A DNA stretch of 8,151 bases from CAYRIF01 sp964424205 (GTDB taxonomy: Bacteria; Bacteroidota; Bacteroidia; Cytophagales; Cyclobacteriaceae), in assembly GCA_964424205.1 (NCBI GenBank), contig CAYRIF010000173.1:1-8151 (forward strand). The letters run 5' to 3'. Positions 1 through 5,375 of the stretch are shown one piece after another. The notes beneath the pieces were generated by a model. The model saw nothing but the letters and a program-made list of their open reading frames with translations, was not told where the DNA came from and did not search any database. The position numbers and the translations under genes are program-made. The first letter of the stretch is position 1. Each line of letters opens with the position of its first letter.

Positions 1-545
1 CAGATGATTACGTAACCCTGACCTCCTTCACGCACCATCCCTATTACGAACCTTTCATTTTAGAGATTCCTGATAACTTTTCAAATGGTACTTTTTATAA
101 CCTCCCCCTTGCAGACTATATGGGAGTCATAGAATATGCTTTGAGCAAGGGTTACACCATTGCCTTAGATACGGATGTTACCGAAAAATCCTTTTCTTCA
201 ACATCTGGAATGGCTACTTTACCAAAAGGTGAGCGCGACGAAACTGCAGGAGTCGAAAATAAAATGAATTTAAGTAATCTCGAAAAAATAGTCACGCCTG
301 AAAATCGGCAAGCTGAGTTCCTAAATTACAATACAACCGACGACCACTTGATGCATATCACAGGACTACTGAAAGATCAAAACGGTAACAAGTATTATAA
401 GGTGAAAAACTCTTGGGGTACAGCTGGCAGAGGAAATGGAGGCTATGTTTATATGTCCGTGCCCTACATCCAAATGAAATCAATTTCTTTGATGGTACAT
501 AAGGATGGGATACCAGCTGAAATTAGGGAAAAATTGAAGCTCTAA
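1..545 (+). CDS. C1B family cysteine aminopeptidase (bleomycin hydrolase/PepC type), 3' part
   Basis: This is the C-terminal 180 residues of a papain-fold aminopeptidase; the reading frame is open from base 3, so the 5' part with the catalytic Cys lies outside the window. The first ATG at 120 is internal, because the 39 codons before it (YVTLTSFTHHPYYEPF, then ILEIPDNFSNG) are typical C1B sequence. The catalytic His lies in TTDDHLMHITG (codon 345-347) and the catalytic Asn in KVKNSWG about 21 residues later, so the visible part of the active site is intact. Family members remove N-terminal amino acids from peptides and can inactivate bleomycin. Bacteroidota versions often carry a signal peptide, but the N-terminus cannot be seen here. 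The protein ends in EIREKLKL. The stop is 37 bp from the end of the convergent dnaB gene, and no clear terminator hairpin lies between them. The family call is firm; substrate and location are inferred. Confidence 0.93.
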   Translation, partial: DDYVTLTSFTHHPYYEPFILEIPDNFSNGTFYNLPLADYMGVIEYALSKGYTIALDTDVTEKSFSSTSGMATLPKGERDETAGVENKMNLSNLEKIVTPENRQAEFLNYNTTDDHLMHITGLLKDQNGNKYYKVKNSWGTAGRGNGGYVYMSVPYIQMKSISLMVHKDGIPAEIREKLKL

Positions 546-582
546 AATCCCTCCCAAGCATTAGCATTTATTTTATTTAAGT

Positions 583-2154
583 TTAAAAAGGAGCATCGTG
601 CACATCCTCATCCTCCGTAAATGGATCTTCCTCAGCATCATTCATCTTACTACCAAAAGTAACGGTATTGGCATTACTTTCGAAGTCTTCACCCATGCCT
701 GAGCCTGGTAGTGATGAAAAACCATCGCCGAGACCAGGCACATCCAAGTCTGCAAATTTGGTGTACCTGCCAATAAATTTCAGTTGCACCGTATCCAAAG
801 AACCGTTTCTATGCTTGGCAATAATCACCTCACCCATGCCTTGGGTGGGCATGCCGTTTTCGTCTTCAGTAATCTTGTAATACTCTGGTCGGTAAAGAAA
901 CATCACCATATCAGCATCCTGTTCAATAGAACCTGATTCTCTCAAATCTGATAGTTGTGGTCGCTTATCTCCTCCCCTAGTTTCTACTGCCCTACTTAAC
1001 TGCGAAAGTGCAATCACTGGCACTGTCAGCTCCTTAGCAATTCCTTTCAGCGCCCTAGAAATAGAAGCAATTTCTTGTTCACGATTTCCGCCACCCTTAC
1101 CAGAAGTATCGCCAGTCATTAACTGTAAATAATCAACAATAATTAGCTTAATATCATGCTGCGCTTTTAGTCGCCGGCACTTGGCACGTAATTCCAAAAT
1201 AGAAAGAGCCGGCGTATCATCAATAAAAATGGGGGCATTGGCTAGTTTACTTGTTTTATGCACAAGTTGCTCCCACTCATGGTCTGCCAAATTTCCTTTT
1301 TTAATTTTTTCTGCATCCAACTCTGCCTCCGCAGATATTAACCTATTTACCAACTGAATGGATGCCATTTCCAAAGAGAAAATAGCGACGGCATGTCCAA
1401 AGTCCACTGCCGCATTTCTCATGGCAGAGACTACAAAAGCAGTTTTACCCATACCTGGTCTCGCCGCAAAAATAACCAAATCAGATGGCTGCCACCCAGA
1501 AGTTACCCTGTCCAATGCGGTAAAGCCACTGGGCACCCCTGTCAATCCGTCCGAGTGGTCTTTACGTGCTTCTATTTCTTTAATTGCCTCACCCATCAGC
1601 ACATTCATGCTAGCATAATTTTTTCTGATGTTTGATTCCGTCACTGCAAATATCTCCTGTGCCGTGCTATCTAAAAGTTGAAAGGCATCGGTAGTATCTT
1701 CATATGCTTCGTTTTGAATTTCCCCAGAAATTCGAATTAATTCGCGCTTGATTGACCTTTCAGTAATAATCCTTGCATGAAATTCTATATTGGCTGCTGA
1801 GTTTACACGGGTGGTCAGTCGCGTGACATAGTATGCGCCACCAACAATCTCAAGCTTACCATCTTTTTTGAGTTGATTGGTAACCGTAAGCATGTCAATT
1901 GGTTCAGAGTTATTAAACAATTTGGTAATTGCATCATAAATCTCGGTATGTGCTTCTTTATAAAAGTTCTCTGCTTTAAGGATATCAATAACGGAGGTAA
2001 GTGCATCTTTTTCTAGCATCAATGCCCCTAACACCGCTTCTTCAATGTCAAGCGCCTGCGGTGGCACCTTTCCCAACTGACCTTTTAATTCTGAAGGTAG
2101 AAAATTCCTGGTTTTAGCACCTGGTCTCATGGTCGAAGGTTTGTTTTGCTCCAT
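583..2154 (-). CDS. dnaB: Replicative DNA helicase DnaB
   Basis: This is the hexameric 5'-3' helicase that unwinds DNA at the replication fork and recruits primase. At 523 residues it is longer than E. coli DnaB (about 470) because of extensions at both ends. Visible parts are the N-terminal primase-interacting DnaB-N domain (about 33-135), a linker, and a RecA-like ATPase domain (about 200-468). Walker A is ARPGMGKTA (231-239), Walker B LIIVDYLQL (337-345), the H3 motif VIALSQLSRAVETR (380-393), and the H4 DNA-binding segment starts at RPQLSDLRESGSIEQDADM (398-416). There is no intein. The start is secure because a TAA lies directly upstream in frame (2155-2157). The C-terminus is a flexible Gly/Ser-rich then acidic tail ending in EDVHDAPF, which resembles an SSB tip. 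The gene is transcribed divergently from the mpl-like gene across an 866-bp gap and converges on the peptidase gene. Confidence 0.98.
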   Translation of the reverse strand: MEQNKPSTMRPGAKTRNFLPSELKGQLGKVPPQALDIEEAVLGALMLEKDALTSVIDILKAENFYKEAHTEIYDAITKLFNNSEPIDMLTVTNQLKKDGKLEIVGGAYYVTRLTTRVNSAANIEFHARIITERSIKRELIRISGEIQNEAYEDTTDAFQLLDSTAQEIFAVTESNIRKNYASMNVLMGEAIKEIEARKDHSDGLTGVPSGFTALDRVTSGWQPSDLVIFAARPGMGKTAFVVSAMRNAAVDFGHAVAIFSLEMASIQLVNRLISAEAELDAEKIKKGNLADHEWEQLVHKTSKLANAPIFIDDTPALSILELRAKCRRLKAQHDIKLIIVDYLQLMTGDTSGKGGGNREQEIASISRALKGIAKELTVPVIALSQLSRAVETRGGDKRPQLSDLRESGSIEQDADMVMFLYRPEYYKITEDENGMPTQGMGEVIIAKHRNGSLDTVQLKFIGRYTKFADLDVPGLGDGFSSLPGSGMGEDFESNANTVTFGSKMNDAEEDPFTEDEDVHDAPF

Positions 2155-2279
2155 TTAGTCTATTTTTGGTAATTTATAAAACGTCAAATTTGCACCATTT
2201 GTTTTTCTAAAACTATAAAAAATCCTTTCATAGCACCTCAAAAAATTCACCTCACTTCTGATGCATTTCAATCTGGAAG

Positions 2280-2287
2280 CAAACCTA
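2280..2287 (-). promoter_or_regulatory. Possible -7 element of a dnaB promoter
   Basis: On the minus strand this reads TAGGTTTG, a perfect match to the Bacteroidota -7 consensus TAnnTTTG. It would give a 5' leader of a little over 100 nt before the dnaB ATG. No TTTG was found at the expected -33 spacing, so support is partial. A second, weaker candidate nearer the gene is CAAATTTG at 2185-2192, which has one mismatch. Confidence 0.3.
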
Positions 2288-2358
2288 GAGATTAAAATAT
2301 AGAAATGTTTTCTTTTCGTAATCGACTTACAAACAATTAGTATTTTTTTATAAACATG

Positions 2359-2367
2359 TTATCCACA
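2359..2367 (+). promoter_or_regulatory. DnaA box (TTATCCACA)
   Basis: This is an exact match to the strict DnaA-binding 9-mer TTATCCACA, about 205 bp upstream of the dnaB start within AT-rich DNA. It is the only perfect box in the gap; no cluster of further boxes was found by eye. It could be a regulatory DnaA site for dnaB, an outlying box of an origin, or chance. Confidence 0.5.
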
Positions 2368-2476
2368 TTTGAGATTTATATCTAGTATTACTTTAAAAGT
2401 TGAGTTCTAATTTATACAGCGCAAATAAGAACATATGCAAACCTTTGTTATTTGGTAAATTTTCAATGTAGAAATA

Positions 2477-2504
2477 ATTGAATGCTATAATAGCTATATT
2501 CAAT
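2477..2504. repeat. Imperfect inverted repeat
   Basis: The arms ATTGAAT (2477-2483) and ATTCAAT (2498-2504) are perfect reverse complements. Inside them GCTA (2484-2487) can pair with TAGC (2491-2494), leaving a 3-nt bulge on one side. The result is a stem of 7 plus 4 pairs. It is not followed by a T-run, so it is not a classical terminator, and its function is unknown. Confidence 0.4.
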
Positions 2505-2687
2505 CATCAAAGCATTAGGTCATACGCTCATTTTTGAAGCCAAGTAAGCTAAAAAAGTAACGAAAAGCAGTATTGCCAAGTATTTAACACTTTTAAATTA
2601 ACCCAGTCATAATGGATTGAAACATTTGAACTAGCGCTTTAGCATATAAGTGTACTTAAATTTTTTATAATAAAAACATCTGGTTTC

Positions 2688-2707
2688 GGTTTGTGAAGAC
2701 ACAAACC
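2688..2707. repeat. Perfect 8-bp hairpin with a 4-nt loop
   Basis: GGTTTGTG (2688-2695), loop AAGA, and CACAAACC (2700-2707) form a perfect inverted repeat. Its 3' arm runs into the first copy of the duplicated cassette (which starts at 2703). No T-run follows on either strand, so a factor-independent terminator is unlikely. It could be an operator or a fold in a transcript. Confidence 0.55.
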
Positions 2708-2769
2708 AAGACATCAAAATTCTAAATTGGCAACTTCTTATCTCAATCTTATATGGTAAAAAAGAACTC
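2703..2769 (+). repeat. Duplicated intergenic cassette, copy 1
   Basis: This is the first copy of a directly repeated block, running from AAACCAAG to AAGAACTC. About 43 of the first 53 positions match copy 2 at 2835-2910, and most differences are transitions. Both copies keep TTGGCA (2727-2732), a 17-bp spacer and TATATG (2750-2755), which resembles a sigma-70 promoter. Both also keep the run GGTAAAA and a final AAGAAC. No reading frame runs through it. The nature of the element is not recognised. Confidence 0.6.
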
Positions 2770-2834
2770 GTGAAAATATGGTTCAACTATAATTTATTTT
2801 CTAAGGAAAAATATGTTAGCTTCATTTAATAATC

Positions 2835-2910
2835 AAACCAAGGTATCAGAAATTTAGGTTGGCAGCTTCTTATATGAATCTTATATGCCTTATATGGTAA
2901 AAAAAGAACG
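2835..2910 (+). repeat. Duplicated intergenic cassette, copy 2
   Basis: This is the second copy of the cassette, 132 bp downstream of copy 1. It keeps TTGGCA (2859-2864), a 17-bp spacer and TATATG (2882-2887). It is about 8 bp longer because of a local duplication (CTTATATG followed by CCTTATATGG). It ends 111 bp before the mpl-like start codon and upstream of that gene's consensus promoter. Its function is unknown. Confidence 0.6.
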
Positions 2911-2970
2911 CTAAATACAAACAGATACCCAAGCCATAACCATTGGAACAAGAATTATAAATCAAATTAG

Positions 2971-3001
2971 TTTGCGACTGGCTGTTTTTACTTTACTTTT
3001 G
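2971..3001 (+). promoter_or_regulatory. Consensus Bacteroidota sigma-A promoter of the mpl-like gene
   Basis: TTTG (2971-2974), a 19-bp spacer and TACTTTTG (2994-3001) match both parts of the known Bacteroidota promoter (-33 TTTG, -7 TAnnTTTG) exactly and at the usual spacing. Transcription should start a few bases after 3001, giving a leader of only about 12-16 nt. Such a short, A-rich leader without a Shine-Dalgarno site is normal in this phylum. Confidence 0.75.
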
Positions 3002-3020
3002 GGAGCAGATAAAATTAACT

Positions 3021-4367
3021 ATGTCAAAAAACGAAAATAGAGTTCATTTCATCGCTATTGGTGGTAGCGTCATGCACAGCCTTGCCATTGCCATGAAAGA
3101 AAAAGGATTTGAAGTGAGTGGGTCAGATGATCAAATATTTGATCCTGCGAAATCTAATTTAGCCAAGCATGGTATCTTACCTGAAATTGGTTGGAACACA
3201 GAAAAAATAACAGCTGACCTAGCGGCAGTAATTTTAGGCATGCACGCCAAGAAAAACAATCCAGAATTAGAAAAAGCCACGTCACTTGGCCTTAAAATAT
3301 TTTCGTATCCTGAATTTATATTTGAGCAAAGTAAGCACAAGCAAAGAATAGTCATAGGAGGTAGTCATGGTAAAACGACAATCACGGCTATGATTATGCA
3401 TGTTTTGAAGTTTTTAAACAGAGATTTTGATTACCTAGTAGGCGCTCATGTAGCAGGTTTTGACAATATGGTAAAACTCACTGATGCACCTATTATCATC
3501 ATTGAAGGAGATGAATACCTCACCTCACCTTTAGATAAAACCCCGAAATTTTTGTATTACCATGCGCACATTGCTTTGATTAGCGGCATAGCATGGGATC
3601 ATATGAATGTATTCCCAACGGAGGATGGCTACGTAACAGAATTTGAAAAATTTGCAGATGCACTACCAAAATCAGGTTCTTTCGTTTATTATGAAGACGA
3701 CCCTTTAACCATATTAATAGGCAACAAAGACAGGGAAGATGTTAAAAAATACAAATACAACACTTTAAGCCATGAGATAGTAGATGGCGTCACCTTTCTG
3801 AATACTAATGCAGGAAAAGTACCCCTCAAAATATTTGGAAACCACAATATGCAGAATCTTGCTGGTGCGAAGGAAATACTTGCTAGAATTGGCGTAACAG
3901 AAGATAAGTTCTACAGTGCCATTCAATCATTTGAGGGCGCTGCCAAAAGATTAGAACTTGTAAAAAAGGATGAGCAATCAGCCATTTATAGAGATTTTGC
4001 ACATGCCCCTTCCAAGGTGAAAGCCACAGTGAATGCAGTAAAAGAACAATCCAACAGAGAACTAATTGCCTGTTTCGAGTTGCATACATTTAGCAGTTTA
4101 AATAAAGCATTTCTGCCCCAATTTGCAAATGCTATGGACAAAGCAGACGTTGCTATTGTGTATTACAATCCGGAAACTTCTTTGCATAAAAATTTAGAAG
4201 TTTTAGAGAAGGATACTATTAAAAAAGCTTTCAATAACGAGGCACTAAAAGTGTATTCAGATAGTGCAGAGATGGTACGTTATATACAATCATTGGGGAT
4301 AGAAAACAAAAATTTACTAATGATGAGTTCAGGTAACTTTGGGGGAATAGACTTTGAAAGTTTGTAA
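3021..4367 (+). CDS. mpl: Mpl-type Mur ligase: UDP-MurNAc:murein tripeptide ligase
   Basis: This 448-residue cytoplasmic Mur ligase is close in length to E. coli Mpl (457). Mpl joins recycled L-Ala-gamma-D-Glu-meso-DAP to UDP-MurNAc using ATP, returning wall peptide to precursor synthesis. The N-terminal Rossmann-like UDP-binding domain starts VHFIAIGGSVMHSLAIAM and has GSDDQIFDP at 34-42. The ATP P-loop is GGSHGKTT (113-120), the central domain has EGDEY (162-166), DHMNVFPT (193-200) and GNHNMQN (273-279), and the C-terminal ligase domain includes RDFAHAPSKV (324-333) and SSGNFGG (436-442). GSD..IFDP, the DKTPKF stretch and the NFGG end fit Mpl better than MurC, and the gene is not among mur/fts genes. 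Bacteroidota copies are often named 'peptidoglycan synthetase'. The start is supported by the consensus promoter ending 20 bp upstream. MurC is the main alternative. Confidence 0.85.
   Translation: MSKNENRVHFIAIGGSVMHSLAIAMKEKGFEVSGSDDQIFDPAKSNLAKHGILPEIGWNTEKITADLAAVILGMHAKKNNPELEKATSLGLKIFSYPEFIFEQSKHKQRIVIGGSHGKTTITAMIMHVLKFLNRDFDYLVGAHVAGFDNMVKLTDAPIIIIEGDEYLTSPLDKTPKFLYYHAHIALISGIAWDHMNVFPTEDGYVTEFEKFADALPKSGSFVYYEDDPLTILIGNKDREDVKKYKYNTLSHEIVDGVTFLNTNAGKVPLKIFGNHNMQNLAGAKEILARIGVTEDKFYSAIQSFEGAAKRLELVKKDEQSAIYRDFAHAPSKVKATVNAVKEQSNRELIACFELHTFSSLNKAFLPQFANAMDKADVAIVYYNPETSLHKNLEVLEKDTIKKAFNNEALKVYSDSAEMVRYIQSLGIENKNLLMMSSGNFGGIDFESL
4334..4341 (+). promoter_or_regulatory. Possible internal -7 element for the exonuclease gene
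   Basis: TAACTTTG matches TAnnTTTG exactly and lies inside the 3' end of the mpl-like gene, about 80 bp before the exonuclease ATG. The -33 element is weak (TTTA at 4313-4316, 17-bp spacer). The motif is short enough to arise by chance in AT-rich coding DNA, so read-through from the mpl promoter is an equal possibility. Confidence 0.2.
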
Positions 4368-4421
4368 TTGATCACAACCGCCTATTCAACATTATATATA
4401 AATAAGTAAATATTCAATTCG

Positions 4422-5228
4422 ATGAAATTAAATCTAAAAAATCCATTAGCCGTATTTGATTTAGAAACCACAGGAATTAATGTTTCTACCGATAGGATTG
4501 TTGAAATTTCAATTGTTAAAATTTTGGTAAATGGGGAAACGGTTATAAAAACACGTAAGGTAAATCCTACCATACCAATTCCAAAAGAATCTAGTATGAT
4601 TCATGGTATTTACGACGAGGATGTAAAAGATGAGCCAACCTTTGCTAATTTGGCTAAAGACATGGCCAAGTTTTTGGAGGGCTGTGATTTAGCAGGTTTT
4701 AATCTTATTAAATTTGATGTGCCATTGCTCATGGAGGAATTTTACCGTGCAAATGTTGATTTTGATATAAGCAAACGAAAGATTGTTGATGCACAGAAAA
4801 TTTTCCATATGATGGAGAAAAGAAATTTGAGTGGTGCTTATAAGTTCTATTGCGATAAAACTTTAGAAAATGCCCACAGCGCAGAAGCAGACACCCTTGC
4901 GACAATGGAAGTTTTAATGGCACAAGTAGAGAAATATGAAGGCATGCCTGTCACTGATTTAAAGGGGAATGAACTTGGCACTGTAGAGAATGATATGCAT
5001 GCTTTGCACCAACTCACAGCCAAAAATATGGTAGATTTAGCAGGGCGGTTCACTTACAATTCAAAAAAGGAAATTGTTTTTAATTTTGGTAAACACAGGT
5101 TTAAAAAAGTGAGCGACGTACTACAAAAAGAACCAGGGTATTATGACTGGATGATGCGCGGAGACTTCCCTCAAGACACCAAAAGAAAACTCACTGAAAT
5201 TAAACTGTCAGCATTTAACAACAGGTAA
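4422..5228 (+). CDS. DnaQ-like (DEDD family) 3'-5' exonuclease with ExoX-type C-terminus
   Basis: This 268-residue exonuclease has an N-terminal DEDD nuclease fold (about 8-170). Exo I is VFDLETTG with metal-binding Asp13 and Glu15, Exo II is AGFNLIKFDVPLL with Asp99, and Exo III is HSAEADTLATMEVL with His152 and Asp157 (the DEDDh type). All catalytic residues are present. After a linker the C-terminal segment (about 205-262) has FNFGKHRFKKV then PGYYDWMMRGDF, the short domain found at the end of exodeoxyribonuclease X-like proteins. It probably degrades single-stranded or mismatched 3' ends in repair. A role as proofreading subunit of polymerase III is less likely because of the ExoX-type tail and the solo setting. 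The start is limited by an in-frame TAA at 4407-4409. The gene lies 54 bp after the mpl-like gene with no terminator visible, so co-transcription is plausible. Confidence 0.9.
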   Translation: MKLNLKNPLAVFDLETTGINVSTDRIVEISIVKILVNGETVIKTRKVNPTIPIPKESSMIHGIYDEDVKDEPTFANLAKDMAKFLEGCDLAGFNLIKFDVPLLMEEFYRANVDFDISKRKIVDAQKIFHMMEKRNLSGAYKFYCDKTLENAHSAEADTLATMEVLMAQVEKYEGMPVTDLKGNELGTVENDMHALHQLTAKNMVDLAGRFTYNSKKEIVFNFGKHRFKKVSDVLQKEPGYYDWMMRGDFPQDTKRKLTEIKLSAFNNR

Positions 5229-5284
5229 TTTACCGTGAAAATACAGACACTCAGCTAGTATATAATTATTCGAGGTAAAAAAAC

Positions 5285-5343
5285 TTGACTCAATCCTGAT
5301 TTTTTTATAGATTGTCAGCGTATATTACAATTGCCTAAATTTA
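5285..5343 (+). promoter_or_regulatory. Candidate promoter region of the YegP/OmpA gene
   Basis: The 147-bp gap before the gene has no perfect Bacteroidota promoter. The best partial matches are ATTG (5311-5314), 21 bp, TAAATTTA (5336-5343; five of six fixed bases) and TTG (5285-5287), 20 bp, TAGATTGT (5308-5315; four of six). A long leader and an absent Shine-Dalgarno site are consistent with the phylum. Which of these is used cannot be decided from sequence. Confidence 0.25.
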
Positions 5344-5375
5344 AAACTGTTTAATTAATCAAAAACTAATCCACT

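Larger units (their letters stand above)
2155..3020. other. AT-rich gene-free gap between dnaB and the mpl-like gene
   Basis: These 866 bp hold no convincing reading frame on either strand. The stretch is visibly richer in A/T than the flanking genes. It contains the divergent promoters, one perfect DnaA box, two diverged copies of a roughly 70-bp cassette 132 bp apart, and several short inverted repeats (2477-2504, 2647-2658, 2688-2707). No tRNA-like cloverleaf or known riboswitch was recognised. The size is unusual for this otherwise compact neighbourhood, so it may hold a replication-linked region, an unannotated small RNA or remnants of a decayed element; the sequence does not decide between these. 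Confidence 0.7.

Noticed and set aside
1358..1635. Overlapping + strand open frames inside dnaB
   Set aside because: They are antisense shadows of the conserved helicase core.
2155..3020. CRISPR array or tRNA in the large gap
   Set aside because: There are only two diverged cassette copies without regular spacers, and no tRNA arm motifs.
4348..4356. TAGACTTTG as a promoter -7 element
   Set aside because: It has three bases between TA and TTTG instead of two; the nearby TAACTTTG at 4334 is the better match.
3021..4367. MurC (UDP-MurNAc-L-alanine ligase) for the Mur ligase
   Set aside because: The fold is shared, but the N-terminal GSDDQIFDP region, the C-terminal SSGNFGG and the absence of mur/fts neighbours favour Mpl; MurC remains a minor alternative.
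5224..5234. GGTAA-T-TTACC palindrome over the exonuclease stop codon
   Set aside because: It is short, has a one-base loop and no T-run, so it is neither a credible terminator nor a distinctive operator.
5286..5317. Possible stem TGAC..AATC with GATTGTCA upstream of the YegP/OmpA gene
   Set aside because: It has two 4-bp halves with a bulge and a 14-nt loop; this is too weak to call a regulatory hairpin.
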